A stretch of DNA of 64,000 bases from Pseudomonadota bacterium (GTDB lineage Bacteria; Pseudomonadota; Gammaproteobacteria; Burkholderiales; Rhodocyclaceae). The stretch is from contig JAGTRS010000006.1 of NCBI GenBank assembly GCA_018262195.1, positions 124,001 to 188,000 on the forward strand. The letters are read 5' to 3'. A program made the translations under genes and the position numbers. Numbering within the stretch: position 1 is the first letter of the stretch; every line of letters starts with the position of its first letter. The notes below the pieces were generated by a model. That model worked only from the letters and a program-made list of their open reading frames with translations. It was not told the DNA's origin and did not search any database. Positions 11,212 through 21,389 of this stretch are shown here, piece after piece.

Positions 11212-11655
11212 ATGTCCGAAAGCCTGCACCTCGTCTGCCCGCATTGCGCCGCGGTCAATCGCATTCCATCGGCCAAGCTGGGCGATGCCCCGAACTGCGG
11301 CCAATGCAAGCAGCCCCTGTTCACCGGCGAACCACTGGAACTGAACGCCGCAAACTTCGACCGCCACCTATCGCGCAATGACCTGCCAGTCGTCGTTGAC
11401 TTCTGGGCACCGTGGTGCAGCCCGTGCCGGCAGATGGCGCCCAATTTCCACCAGGCGAGCATCGATCTGGAACCCAACGCCCGACTGGTCAAGGTCAATA
11501 CCGAAGCCGAACAACAACTGGCGGCCCGCTTCAACATCCGCAGCATTCCAACGCTGGCGATCTTTTTACATGGCCGCGAAATCGCCCGCCAGAGCGGCGC
11601 TCTCGATCTTGGCACGCTGAAACGCTGGATACAGCCGCATCTTTACAGGCCTTAA
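11212..11655 (+). CDS. trxC: Thioredoxin 2 with N-terminal zinc-binding motif
   Basis: 147 residues. The N-terminus has a Cys4 zinc site (LVCPHCAAVNR ... CGQCKQPL), which marks TrxC rather than TrxA. The thioredoxin fold follows with active site VDFWAPWCSPCRQMAP and the cis-Pro loop RSIPTLAIF. The active site is WCSPC where E. coli Trx2 has WCGPC; this should shift the redox potential. The start at 11212 is preceded by GGAG; the TTG in the track is inside that region. Confidence 0.92.
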   Translation: MSESLHLVCPHCAAVNRIPSAKLGDAPNCGQCKQPLFTGEPLELNAANFDRHLSRNDLPVVVDFWAPWCSPCRQMAPNFHQASIDLEPNARLVKVNTEAEQQLAARFNIRSIPTLAIFLHGREIARQSGALDLGTLKRWIQPHLYRP

Positions 11656-11711
11656 CTTCTTCCACCGGCTGCCGTTAACAGTGTGTCGAAACCCACACCG
11701 CGGAGGCCACC

Positions 11712-12767
11712 ATGAAAATCGCCAGCACCAGCCTGCAATTGGCCTCCTCGCACGCCAGTTCACAGCGCCATGAGGTCAGCGAATCATTGAAGATGTGGGT
11801 TGGCCCACGCCGTCCGAACTTTGCCGATGAAGGCCAGGCCTCCCGCCCTCGGCTCACCGACAGCGTCACACTATCTGAAGCAGGGAAGGCTGCCAGCAGT
11901 GCGCAGGCAACAAACGATACCGGAAACGAAGAGATCGACAACGACCCGAAACTGAGGCTGATCCGCTCCTTGATGGAATTGCTGACCGGGCAGCAGATCA
12001 AGGTGTTCGATGCCCACGATCTGCACTCGGGACACGCCCTAACTGCGACCGCGCCACCGCCCGCCAGCACACCTCAGCAACAGGCGCCAGCTGCCGGCTA
12101 TGGTGTCGAGTACGACTATCACGAGACCTATTCCGAGACCGAGCAAACCACCTTTACCGCCAGCGGCACGGTCACGACTGCCGACGGCAGGGAAATCAGC
12201 TTCGACCTGCAGCTTTCGATGTCGCGCAGCTATCACGAGGAAAGCAACGTCAGCCTGCGTCTTGGTGATGCCGCTAGGAAGACCGACCCGCTGGTCCTGA
12301 ATTTTTCGGGCAGCGCCGCGCAGTTGACCGATCAGCGCTTTGCCTTCGACTTGAATTCCGACGGCAGCAACGAGCAAATCAATTTCGTCACCCCGGGAAG
12401 CGGCTTTCTTGTTTTCGACCGAAACAAGGATGGCAAGGTCAACAACGGCAGCGAATTGTTCGGCCCAAGCACCAATGACGGTTTTCAGGAACTGGCCAAA
12501 CTGGATGACGACAAAAATGGCTGGATCGATGAAAACGACACAGCATTTGGGCAACTACAGGTCTGGACGCGTGATACCGAGGGCAACGACCAACTGCAAT
12601 CGCTTGCTTCCGCCGGCGTTGGCGCAATCTCGCTAAACCCAGTCAGCACGCCATTTGACATCAAGACAAATGCCAATGAGCTTCTTGGAAAAATTCGCAC
12701 TTCTGGAATACTTTTGCAGGAGAACGGCATGGCTGGCACAATTCAACAAATAGACCTGACCGCCTAA
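11712..12767 (+). CDS. Hypothetical protein with EF-hand-like calcium-binding loops
   Basis: 351 residues, no signal peptide or membrane segment. Residues 1-130 look disordered (rich in Ser, Ala, Pro, Gln). Residues 145-200 form a charged beta-rich stretch. Residues 213-276 contain Asp-rich loops FDLNSDGSNEQ, FDRNKDGKVNNGSELFG and DDDKNGWIDENDTAF, resembling EF-hand or RTX-associated calcium loops. I do not know its function; relatives occur in many proteobacteria as conserved hypotheticals. The start has a strong GGAGG 5 nt upstream. It precedes a chemoreceptor by 31 nt, so cotranscription is possible. Confidence 0.7.
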   Translation: MKIASTSLQLASSHASSQRHEVSESLKMWVGPRRPNFADEGQASRPRLTDSVTLSEAGKAASSAQATNDTGNEEIDNDPKLRLIRSLMELLTGQQIKVFDAHDLHSGHALTATAPPPASTPQQQAPAAGYGVEYDYHETYSETEQTTFTASGTVTTADGREISFDLQLSMSRSYHEESNVSLRLGDAARKTDPLVLNFSGSAAQLTDQRFAFDLNSDGSNEQINFVTPGSGFLVFDRNKDGKVNNGSELFGPSTNDGFQELAKLDDDKNGWIDENDTAFGQLQVWTRDTEGNDQLQSLASAGVGAISLNPVSTPFDIKTNANELLGKIRTSGILLQENGMAGTIQQIDLTA

Positions 12768-12798
12768 GAAAAAAGCGGCAGTTACCTGAGGGGATTTC

Positions 12799-14418
12799 AT
12801 GCCGCGCTTTGCCGATTTGAAAATATGGGTGCGCCTCACCGCCGCCATTTGGGTTGTTCTGGCCGTCATCTGGGCCGGCGCCATCGTCTGGACTACGCAG
12901 GTCAATCGCGACACGGCCATCCGCCAGGCCCAGGATTTTTCCAAGAGCATCCACGAAATGACCATGGCCGGCCTGACCGGCATGATGATCACCGGTACCG
13001 TCGGCCAGCGCGAAGTTTTCCTCGACCAGATCAAGCAGCTGTCAATCATCAAGGATCTCCACGTCGCCCGTGGCGAGGCCGTCAGCAAGCTCTACGGGCC
13101 CGACACCAAAGCCAGCCGCGAACTTGATGCGCTCGAAAAGCAGGTGATGGCCTCCGGCACGCCGTATATGTCCGTCGAGTCCGCTGGCGGTAGCTCGTTC
13201 CTGCATGTAATCAACCCGACCAAGGCTTCGAAAAACTACCTGGGCAAGGACTGCGTCGTCTGCCACCAGGTGCCGGAAGGTACCGTGCTCGGCGTCGTCA
13301 GCATGAAGGTATCGCTCGACTCGGTTGAAGCCGAAGTCTCGGCCTTCCGCCTGAAAATTGCCGGTGTCGCGCTGGCTGCCTTGGGCGCACTGCTCGTCAT
13401 CATCTATCTGATCACCAACCATTTCGTTACGGTGCCCCTCGAGGAACTGCGCAAGGGCCTCAGCGACATCGCCCGCGGCGAAGGCGACCTGACCCGTCGG
13501 CTACCGATCAAGGGCAAGGATGAAGTCGGTCAGTCCGCACTCGTCTTCAACGAGATGATGGAAAACTTCAATCAGCTCGTTCGCCAGGTTCGCGACTCTG
13601 CCAGCCAGGTCTCGGCCCGAGTCGCTGCGTTGTCAGATAGCGCCGACCGTGTCACGCAAAGTTCGCACCAGCAGAACGAAAAGTCGAATCACGCTGCGAC
13701 TGCCGTCGAGCAACTGGTGTCGAGCATTTCATCGATCGCCCAGAGCGCCGAACATGTCCAGCACCAGTCCCAGGAAAGCCTGGCCCGTGCCAACGAAGGC
13801 AGTCGCAACCTGAACGTGCTGCTTGGTGAAATGAATGTCGTCGAGCGTGCCGTCAAGGAAATGGCCGAGTCGGTCAACAACTTCGTCCGCAACACCGAAT
13901 CAATCACCCTGATGACGCGTGAAGTGAAGGACATCGCCGAGCAGACCAATCTGCTGGCACTGAACGCCGCCATTGAAGCCGCCCGTGCTGGCGAGCAGGG
14001 TCGCGGTTTCGCCGTGGTGGCCGATGAAGTGCGCAAGCTGGCCGAAAAGTCCTCCCGTTCAGCCAGTGAAATCGACGCCATCACCGCCAACCTGAGCGCC
14101 CAGTCGGTCGCTGTCCGGCGCAGCATTGAAGAAGGACTGGAGCATCTGGAGACCAGCCAATCGGCCGTCGCGTCGGTATCCAGCGTACTGCAGGCGACCA
14201 ATGGATCTGTGACCGAAGTCGGTCATGGTCTGGATGCCATCGCCTCGGCCACCGATCAACAACGTCGCTTCTCGGGCGATGTGGAAACCAGCATCGAAGC
14301 CATCGCCGGCATGGCCCGCGAAAACTCAGGCACCGTGGAGCAGACGGCCGGTGCGGCGCACGACCTGAAGCGACTGGCCGAAGGTCTGGCCAGCCTGGTT
14401 GGACGATTCAAGGTTTAG
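12799..14418 (+). CDS. Methyl-accepting chemotaxis protein with periplasmic CXXCH haem motif
   Basis: 539 residues. TM1 is about 12-32, a periplasmic sensor domain runs from 33 to about 185, TM2 about 187-210, HAMP from about 211 ([21 protein letters not shown]). The signalling domain tip is [20 protein letters not shown]. The sensor contains CVVCH at 152-156 just before the second membrane helix ([17 protein letters not shown]), the consensus for covalent haem c attachment. Geobacter has chemoreceptors with periplasmic c-type haem sensor domains, so a redox, oxygen or NO sensing role is plausible but unproven. No cytoplasmic che genes lie nearby. Confidence 0.92.
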   Translation: MPRFADLKIWVRLTAAIWVVLAVIWAGAIVWTTQVNRDTAIRQAQDFSKSIHEMTMAGLTGMMITGTVGQREVFLDQIKQLSIIKDLHVARGEAVSKLYGPDTKASRELDALEKQVMASGTPYMSVESAGGSSFLHVINPTKASKNYLGKDCVVCHQVPEGTVLGVVSMKVSLDSVEAEVSAFRLKIAGVALAALGALLVIIYLITNHFVTVPLEELRKGLSDIARGEGDLTRRLPIKGKDEVGQSALVFNEMMENFNQLVRQVRDSASQVSARVAALSDSADRVTQSSHQQNEKSNHAATAVEQLVSSISSIAQSAEHVQHQSQESLARANEGSRNLNVLLGEMNVVERAVKEMAESVNNFVRNTESITLMTREVKDIAEQTNLLALNAAIEAARAGEQGRGFAVVADEVRKLAEKSSRSASEIDAITANLSAQSVAVRRSIEEGLEHLETSQSAVASVSSVLQATNGSVTEVGHGLDAIASATDQQRRFSGDVETSIEAIAGMARENSGTVEQTAGAAHDLKRLAEGLASLVGRFKV

Positions 14419-14432
14419 AAATTTGGCTCAAG

Positions 14433-14461
14433 AAAAAACCGCCTCTTCGGAGGCGGTTTTC
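14433..14461. terminator. Bidirectional rho-independent terminator
   Basis: AAAACCGCCTC-TTCG-GAGGCGGTTTT: a 7-bp GC stem with a UUCG-type loop, flanked by A and T tracts on both strands. It sits between the chemoreceptor (plus) and the convergent kinase gene (minus), whose stop it overlaps, and can serve both. Confidence 0.9.
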
Positions 14462-15830
14462 ACATGGGTGCCAGTTCGAGGTCCATGCCGCCACCCGAAC
14501 GCGATGAATTGCCTCCGGTCAGCGAACCCGTGGCACTCTGCACAGCCGGCAAGCCCTGCGCCGCGGCAATCCGGTTAACTTCCCGCATCCGGCCGATCAT
14601 TCTGGACAACAGCACATTCCGCATCCGCTCAAGCAATTCCTCGGACGACAGCGCCAGCGCAGCCGCATTGATTTCCAGGAAAAGAGTCGGTTCCAACGTC
14701 ACGGCAGTCGAGCAACGCTGATCGCTGGCCGGGTGCAGATAAGCCACCTCGCCGACAGGCTCGCTGGGACCAAGGCGGCACAGTGCCTTGCCATCGATCG
14801 AAACCTCGACCGATCCGGAAATGATCACGCCGAAAAACCTGTTACGCTCGCCCTGGCGGATCAAGGCCACATTGGGCGAGACCTCACGCCAGACTGCCAC
14901 CCGGAGCACTTCCCAGATTTCGATGTTTTCGAACTCAGTGAAAAAGTCGAGCCGACGCAGCATTTCGAAGTGACGAGTATCTTGCGCAGTCTCATCCTCT
15001 TCGAGCATCTGATAACGCACCGCTGACAGATCCTTGGCAAACTCCGCCCCGTTGCGGTAACGGCTGTAGAGATCCTTCTCCAACGCCCGACGCAGGATGG
15101 CGTTAAGGCCTTCCGGCAGATTAGGGTTGAGCGCAGTTACTGCAGGCGCATCGGTATTGATGATGCGATAGATCAGCGTGGCCTGGTTGTTGGCGCGGAA
15201 TGGCAGGCGCCCGGTCAGCAACTGAAATAGCAGAACACCCAGCGAATAGAGGTCGGTCTTCTGATTGAGCGGATAGCCCTTGATCTGCTCCGGCGACATG
15301 TAGGCCGGCGACCCAACACCCATGATGAACGTAGAATCGCGGTCCATGTCCTTGTTCATGTTCAGGGCCAGCCCGAAATCGGCGATCTTGGCCTCATCGT
15401 TGGCCGCCACCATGATATTGGCCGGCTTGATATCGCGGTGGATGATTCCCTGACGATAGGCGGCGTCGAGCGCCATGCAGCACTTGAAGATGATGCCGAT
15501 CACCCGGTGCATGGGCAGCAACTTGTCGATACGGGTGTGTTCTTCGAGCGAAAAACCCTCGATGTACTCCATGGCCAGATAGGCGAAATCATCCTCGACC
15601 ACCGCGTCATACACTCGAACGATGTTCGGGTGGTTCAGGCGCGTCGAAACCATCCCCTCATTCTGAAAAAGCTTCCGCATGCGACGAGACATCGCCGCGC
15701 TGTCCTGTCCGAAGCGGATGACCTTGACAGCGACCTGACGCTCGGAATCCGGGTCGTTACAAAGGTAGACCGTGGCGGTCGCCCCCTTGCCCAGTTCGCG
15801 AACAACGCGATATTTGCCGATTGTTTCCAT
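14460..15830 (-). CDS. Serine/threonine protein kinase with C-terminal cyclic-nucleotide-binding-like domain
   Basis: 456 residues. The Hanks-type kinase spans about 7-265: glycine loop LGKGATATVYL, catalytic Lys36 in VAVKVI, catalytic loop HRDIKPAN (Asp133), DFG at 151-153, and GSPAYMSPEQIKG. Residues about 295-430 resemble a cNMP-binding/Crp-like beta barrel (LIRQGERNRFFGVIISGSVE, GPSEPVGEVAYLHP), so kinase activity may be gated by a ligand. No transmembrane or PASTA segment is present, so it is probably cytoplasmic. It stands alone, divergent from grpE; its substrate is unknown. Confidence 0.88.
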   Translation of the reverse strand: METIGKYRVVRELGKGATATVYLCNDPDSERQVAVKVIRFGQDSAAMSRRMRKLFQNEGMVSTRLNHPNIVRVYDAVVEDDFAYLAMEYIEGFSLEEHTRIDKLLPMHRVIGIIFKCCMALDAAYRQGIIHRDIKPANIMVAANDEAKIADFGLALNMNKDMDRDSTFIMGVGSPAYMSPEQIKGYPLNQKTDLYSLGVLLFQLLTGRLPFRANNQATLIYRIINTDAPAVTALNPNLPEGLNAILRRALEKDLYSRYRNGAEFAKDLSAVRYQMLEEDETAQDTRHFEMLRRLDFFTEFENIEIWEVLRVAVWREVSPNVALIRQGERNRFFGVIISGSVEVSIDGKALCRLGPSEPVGEVAYLHPASDQRCSTAVTLEPTLFLEINAAALALSSEELLERMRNVLLSRMIGRMREVNRIAAAQGLPAVQSATGSLTGGNSSRSGGGMDLELAPM

Positions 15831-15923
15831 TCAGGATGCGCGGGAAAAATTCACCGAAATATCGTAGCACGGCCCCATCAGGGGCATAGAAGATTTCAAC
15901 GATAAAGAATTTTGCCAATACCC

Positions 15924-15952
15924 CTTGAAAGATCCTTTTCCGACCCCAGATA
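15924..15952 (+). promoter_or_regulatory. Sigma-32 (heat-shock) promoter of grpE-dnaK-dnaJ
   Basis: CTTGAAA (15924-15930), 13 nt, then CCCCAGATA (15944-15952): an almost exact match to the RpoH consensus CTTGAA-N13/14-CCCCATNT. It lies 29 nt before the grpE ATG, which has its own GGAG Shine-Dalgarno. Confidence 0.8.
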
Positions 15953-15980
15953 AAGAACCAGCTTTTTTGGAGAAACCTGC

Positions 15981-16535
15981 ATGTCCAACCCCGAAAATGC
16001 CCAGGAAGCCATGCTGGGCAACGAACCCGCCGCCGAACCAGTTGCCGAGTCGGCCGCTGAACAACACACTGATACCCTGCCGAGCATTGAAGAGCAGTTT
16101 CGCGCCCTCGAACTGAAGGCCGCAGAACACTACGATGCCTGGCTGCGCGCCAAGGCGGAGGGCGAAAATATCCGCCGTCGCGCTCAGGACGACATTTCCA
16201 AGGCGCACAAGTTTGCCGTCGAGAAGTTTGCCGGCGAACTGCTGGCCGTCAAGGACAGCCTGGAAGCTGCCCTGGCCGTTCCGGAACAGACCGTCGACAG
16301 TTTCAAGTCCGGCGTCGAGCTGACGCTGAAACAGCTGGCTGCAGCCTTTGAAAAGAATGCACTGAACGAAGTCAGCCCGGCCGGTGAAAAATTTGATCCG
16401 CACAAGCACCAGGCCATCGGCATGGTCGATTCCGAACAGGAAGCCAATACGGTCGTTACCGTGCTGCAAAAAGGCTACATGATCGCCGATCGCGTACTGC
16501 GCCCGGCCCTGGTCATGGTCGCCAAAGGCAAATAA
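15981..16535 (+). CDS. grpE: Nucleotide exchange factor GrpE
   Basis: 184 residues. The acidic, Ala/Glu-rich N-terminus leads into a long helical dimerisation region ([20 protein letters not shown]), then the beta-wing domain with [20 protein letters not shown] and [20 protein letters not shown]. It releases ADP from DnaK. It is the first gene of the chaperone cluster, behind a sigma-32-type promoter. Confidence 0.97.
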   Translation: MSNPENAQEAMLGNEPAAEPVAESAAEQHTDTLPSIEEQFRALELKAAEHYDAWLRAKAEGENIRRRAQDDISKAHKFAVEKFAGELLAVKDSLEAALAVPEQTVDSFKSGVELTLKQLAAAFEKNALNEVSPAGEKFDPHKHQAIGMVDSEQEANTVVTVLQKGYMIADRVLRPALVMVAKGK

Positions 16536-16539
16536 CCCA

Positions 16540-16568
16540 CTTGAAATCGGGGGCATAGCCCCCAACTC
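16540..16568 (+). promoter_or_regulatory. GC hairpin and second sigma-32-like promoter before dnaK
   Basis: CTTGAAA (16540-16546), 13 nt, then CCCCAACTC (16560-16568) repeats the spacing of the grpE promoter with a weaker -10. The same stretch forms a strong hairpin, GGGGGC-ATA-GCCCCC (16549-16563), without a T tract. It may be an internal heat-shock promoter, an mRNA processing or stability element, or both. Confidence 0.45.
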
Positions 16569-16604
16569 ACGAACATCAGCAATTCATCTTTAAGGAATCG
16601 AACA

Positions 16605-18545
16605 ATGGGCAAGATCATCGGTATTGACCTCGGCACCACCAACTCCTGCGTCGCCATCATGGAAGGCGGCCAGCCGAAGGTTATTGAAAACGCAGAAGGT
16701 GCACGCACCACACCGTCCATCATCGGCTACACCGAAGATGGCGAGATCCTCTGCGGCGCTCCGGCCAAGCGTCAGGCCGTGACCAACCCCAAGAACACGC
16801 TGTACGCTGTCAAGCGCCTGATCGGCCGCCGCTTCGAAGAGAAGGAAGTACAGAAGGACATCTCGCTGATGCCCTTCAAGATTGTCAAGGCCGACAACGG
16901 CGACGCCTGGGTTGAAGCGCGCGACAAGAAAATCGCCCCGCCGCAGGTTTCCGCTGAAGTGCTACGCAAGATGAAAAAGACCGCGGAAGACTACCTCGGC
17001 GAAGAAGTCACCGAAGCCGTCATCACCGTGCCGGCCTACTTCAACGACAGCCAGCGTCAGGCCACCAAGGACGCCGGCCGCATCGCGGGTCTGGAAGTCA
17101 AGCGTATCATCAACGAGCCGACCGCTGCTGCCCTCGCCTTCGGCATGGACAAGACCAGCAAGAGCGACCGCAAGATCGCCGTATATGACCTCGGCGGCGG
17201 CACCTTCGACATCTCGATCATCGAAATCGCCAACGTCGACGGCGAAACCCAATTCGAAGTACTGGCTACCAATGGCGACACCTTCCTCGGCGGCGAAGAC
17301 TTTGACCAGCGCCTGATCGACTACATCATCGACGAATTCAAGAAGGAATCCGGCGTAAACCTGAAAGCCGACGTTCTGGCCCTGCAGCGCCTCAAGGAAG
17401 CCGCTGAAAAGGCCAAGATCGAGCTGTCCTCCAGCCAGCAGACCGAAATCAACCTGCCTTACATCACCGCCGACGCTTCCGGTCCGAAGCACCTGGCCCT
17501 GAAGGTCACCCGCGCCAAGTTCGAATCGCTGGTCGATGAGCTGGTCGAGCGCACTGTTGCTCCTTGCGTCATGGCACTCAAGGACGCCGGCTGCAAGATC
17601 ACCGACATCGATGACATCATCCTGGTCGGCGGCCAGTCGCGCATGCCCAAGGTGCAGGAGAAGGTCAAGGAAATCTTCGGCAAGGAACCGCGCAAGGACG
17701 TGAACCCGGACGAAGCCGTTGCCGTAGGCGCAGCCATCCAGGGCGGCGTGCTGCAGGGCGAAGTCAAGGACGTGCTGCTCCTCGACGTCACCCCGCTGTC
17801 GCTCGGTATCGAAACCTTGGGCGGCATCATGACCAAGTTGATCCAGAAGAATACGACGATCCCGACCAAGGCTTCGCAAGTTTTCTCGACCGCCGATGAC
17901 AGCCAGTCCGCCGTGACCATCCACGTGCTGCAGGGCGAGCGCGAAGTTGCTTCCGGCAACAAGAGCCTCGGCCAGTTCAACCTGGAAGGCATCCCGCCGG
18001 CCCCGCGTGGCACGCCGCAGATCGAAGTCATTTTCGACATCGACGCCAACGGCATCATGCACGTCACGGCCAAGGACAAGGCTACCGGCAAGGAAAACAA
18101 GATCACCATCAAGGCCAACTCCGGCTTGAGCGAGGCTGAAATCCAGGCCATGGTCAAGGATGCCGAGTTGCATGCCGAAGACGACAAGAAGGCGCACGAA
18201 CTGGCAGATGCCCGCAACCAGGCCGACGGCATGGTGCACATGGTCAAGAAGTCGCTGACCGAATATGGCGACAAGCTCGACGCTTCCGAGAAGGAAGCCA
18301 TCGAAGCCGCCATCAAGGATGTCGAGGACGTACTGCGCGACGGCGACAAGGAAACCATCACCGCCAAGACCGAAGCCCTGTCGGCCGCAGCCCAGAAGCT
18401 GGGTGAAAAGATGTATGCCCAGCAGCAACAGGCAGAAGGCGCTGCCGCTGGTGCAGCAGGTCAGCAACAGGCCGGCGGCGAAAAGACCGTCGAAGGCGAT
18501 GTCGTCGATGCCGAATTCACGGAAGTGAACAAGGACAAGAAGTAA
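16605..18545 (+). CDS. dnaK: Chaperone protein DnaK (Hsp70)
   Basis: 646 residues, full length. The ATPase domain opens [20 protein letters not shown] and contains [16 protein letters not shown] and [20 protein letters not shown]. The substrate-binding domain follows with [20 protein letters not shown], and the tail is Gln/Ala/Gly-rich ending in the EEVD-like [16 protein letters not shown]. It folds and disaggregates proteins with DnaJ and GrpE. The start has AAGGA upstream. Confidence 0.99.
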   Translation: MGKIIGIDLGTTNSCVAIMEGGQPKVIENAEGARTTPSIIGYTEDGEILCGAPAKRQAVTNPKNTLYAVKRLIGRRFEEKEVQKDISLMPFKIVKADNGDAWVEARDKKIAPPQVSAEVLRKMKKTAEDYLGEEVTEAVITVPAYFNDSQRQATKDAGRIAGLEVKRIINEPTAAALAFGMDKTSKSDRKIAVYDLGGGTFDISIIEIANVDGETQFEVLATNGDTFLGGEDFDQRLIDYIIDEFKKESGVNLKADVLALQRLKEAAEKAKIELSSSQQTEINLPYITADASGPKHLALKVTRAKFESLVDELVERTVAPCVMALKDAGCKITDIDDIILVGGQSRMPKVQEKVKEIFGKEPRKDVNPDEAVAVGAAIQGGVLQGEVKDVLLLDVTPLSLGIETLGGIMTKLIQKNTTIPTKASQVFSTADDSQSAVTIHVLQGEREVASGNKSLGQFNLEGIPPAPRGTPQIEVIFDIDANGIMHVTAKDKATGKENKITIKANSGLSEAEIQAMVKDAELHAEDDKKAHELADARNQADGMVHMVKKSLTEYGDKLDASEKEAIEAAIKDVEDVLRDGDKETITAKTEALSAAAQKLGEKMYAQQQQAEGAAAGAAGQQQAGGEKTVEGDVVDAEFTEVNKDKK

Positions 18546-18562
18546 GTCTGACGCAACGCCCC

Positions 18563-18606
18563 GGCGCCGAGCCTCCCGGAAGCTTCCGGCGGCGCTCGGC
18601 GCCTTT
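18563..18606 (+). terminator. Large hairpin between dnaK and dnaJ (possible attenuator)
   Basis: GGCGCCGAGC (18563-18572) pairs perfectly with GCTCGGCGCC (18594-18603), enclosing the 14-nt palindrome CCGGAAGCTTCCGG; it is followed by TTTGTT. This is terminator-like with an imperfect T tract, so it may lower dnaJ transcription relative to dnaK rather than stop it. Confidence 0.6.
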
Positions 18607-18627
18607 GTTACATGACGGGTAGAAGAA

Positions 18628-19770
<1,143 letters not shown>

Positions 19771-19817
19771 CGCCTTAACTTTGTAGCGGTTGTAAAGCTG
19801 CTATGCAGGCAATGAAC

Positions 19818-19850
19818 CAAGACCCGAGAATAGACTCGGGTCTTTTTTTG
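19818..19850 (+). terminator. Rho-independent terminator after dnaJ
   Basis: GACCCGAG-aataga-CTCGGGTC followed by TTTTTTT. An 8-bp stem with a T7 tract, 50 nt after the dnaJ stop, ending the chaperone operon. Confidence 0.92.
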
Positions 19851-20063
19851 TCCACACTCCCTCAGAGAAGGAATGTCGAATTGATTTTCAAGGCATGGCG
19901 TTTTCAAATGAACTCAGAGCGGATGCTTACTGCCTTGACAAAAATGGCGACATTTCCCACATTTCATACGACAAATATCTCAATCCCCAGTGCTTTTGTG
20001 ACAACGCCAAGCCTTACACCCATATAATTTAGAAATAATCCGGCACTCCATAGCGAGAAACAA
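19851..20063 (+). promoter_or_regulatory. Gene-free gap with promoter of the first binding-protein gene
   Basis: No supportable gene. A perfect -10 TATAAT at 20023-20028 lies 35 nt before the ATG, with a weak -35 (GTGACA, 19-nt spacer). The stretch is AT-richer than its surroundings. A TTGACA at 19935-19940 has no good -10 partner. Confidence 0.4.
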
Positions 20064-21209
20064 ATGAAAGCAATTCGCCTCCTCCTGGCAGCCTGCCTTT
20101 TCGGTACAGCCGCAATCCAGCCATCCCTTGCCGAAACGGGTGTCACCGATACGACAATCACGCTCGGCATGTCAGTCCCGCTCACAGGGCCTGCGAGCGG
20201 ACACGGCCAGGAACTGAAGAATGTCATTTCCACCTACTTCGATCAGGTGAACAAGAACGGCGGCGTCAATGGGCGCAAGCTACAATTGGCCGCCCTGGAT
20301 GATGGCTACGAAGCCGAAAAAGCCGTTGCCAATACCAAGACGCTGATCGAAACCAACAAGGTCTTTGCGCTCATCGGCTACTACGGCTCGACATCGATGA
20401 CCGAAGTGATGAACAAGGTATCCGGCCCGGCTCGCGTTCCCATGCTTGGCGGCATTTCCGGTGCCATGTCGCTCCGCCAGCCGCCCGCTGGCAATCCGAA
20501 CAATCGCTACCTGTTCATTCAACGTGCCAGCTACGCTGACGAGGCAGAAGCCATTGGTATCCAGCTAGCCACCCTGGGGCTGAAGAACATTGCCGTCTTT
20601 TACCAGAATGACGGCTTCGGCAAGGCGGGTCTGGAAGGTCTGACCAGTGCGCTGAAGAAGCATAACCTGACCCCGTCGACCACCGCGACAGTCGAGCGCA
20701 ACTCGGAAGACATCGGCAAGGCTGTTGAGGCCATCACCAAGGCCAACCCCCAGGCGGTCGTGATGGTCACCTTGTACAAGCCGGCCGCAGCGATGGTCAA
20801 GGCGCTGCGCAAAGCCAATCAGAGTCCGATGTTCATGACCTTGTCGCCGGTTGGTCCCGACCAACTGACCCAGGAACTGGGCAACGATGCCCGAGGTATC
20901 GGCATTTCGCAGGTCATGCCCTACCCCTGGAACGACACCATCGCCATCGTCAAGGAATATCAGCATCTGGTCGGCAAGCAAGCACCCCACTCGTACATGA
21001 GCATCGAGGGATTCATGATCGCGAAAATGGCCGTCGAAGGTATCCGCAAGGCCGGCAAGGAACTCACGCGAGACAAGCTCGTTTCCACGCTTGAAGGCAT
21101 GAATCAGGACTTTGGCGGTTATCGAATCAGCTTCAGCCCCAACAACCGTGCGGGTTCACAGTACGTCCAGCTGACAGTGATCGGCGCCGGTGGAAAATTG
21201 ATCAAATAA
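20064..21209 (+). CDS. Branched-chain amino-acid-type ABC substrate-binding protein (paralog 1)
   Basis: 381 residues. The signal peptide MKAIRLLLAACLFGTAAIQP is cut near SLAETG; no lipobox Cys at the cut, so it is a free periplasmic protein. It is a periplasmic binding protein type 1 of the LivJ/HAAT kind: ITLGMSVPLTGPASGHG, LDDGYEAEKAVANTKTLIE, VFALIGYYGSTSMTEVM, NIAVFYQNDGFGKAGLEG. The ligand cannot be read from sequence. A close paralog follows. No permease or ATPase gene is in the neighbourhood, so it works with a transporter encoded elsewhere or as a sensor. Confidence 0.88.
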   Translation: MKAIRLLLAACLFGTAAIQPSLAETGVTDTTITLGMSVPLTGPASGHGQELKNVISTYFDQVNKNGGVNGRKLQLAALDDGYEAEKAVANTKTLIETNKVFALIGYYGSTSMTEVMNKVSGPARVPMLGGISGAMSLRQPPAGNPNNRYLFIQRASYADEAEAIGIQLATLGLKNIAVFYQNDGFGKAGLEGLTSALKKHNLTPSTTATVERNSEDIGKAVEAITKANPQAVVMVTLYKPAAAMVKALRKANQSPMFMTLSPVGPDQLTQELGNDARGIGISQVMPYPWNDTIAIVKEYQHLVGKQAPHSYMSIEGFMIAKMAVEGIRKAGKELTRDKLVSTLEGMNQDFGGYRISFSPNNRAGSQYVQLTVIGAGGKLIK

Positions 21210-21232
21210 AGGAAGAGCTACCCTGCTCAACC

Positions 21233-21266
21233 AACGGGCTGTGCGCCAGGCGCCAGCCCGTTTTTC
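21233..21266 (+). terminator. Rho-independent terminator between the two binding-protein genes
   Basis: AACGGGCT-gtgcgccaggcgcc-AGCCCGTT with TTTTT; the loop itself contains GGCGCC. It lies 23 nt after the first gene, so the paralogs are probably separate transcripts. Confidence 0.85.
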
Positions 21267-21327
21267 TTGCCTAAAACGAAGCCCTTCTGGTTTGGTGCCA
21301 CACATGGACTGTAAGCAAATTGTCAGC

Positions 21328-21357
21328 TTGCGAGACCATCCTTCAGAGTGGCATAAA
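21328..21357 (+). promoter_or_regulatory. Candidate promoter of the second binding-protein gene
   Basis: TTGCGA (21328-21333), an 18-nt spacer and CATAAA (21352-21357) lie 33 nt before the ATG at 21390. This is a moderate sigma-70 match, supported by the terminator just upstream. Confidence 0.4.
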
Positions 21358-21389
21358 TGTATCGTCCAACCATAGGGCAACGGAGACAA

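Noticed and set aside
16962-18467. 501-aa minus-strand ORF opposite dnaK
   Set aside because: Antisense shadow of a highly conserved gene; composition (Asp/Gly/Val runs) follows from reversed dnaK codons.
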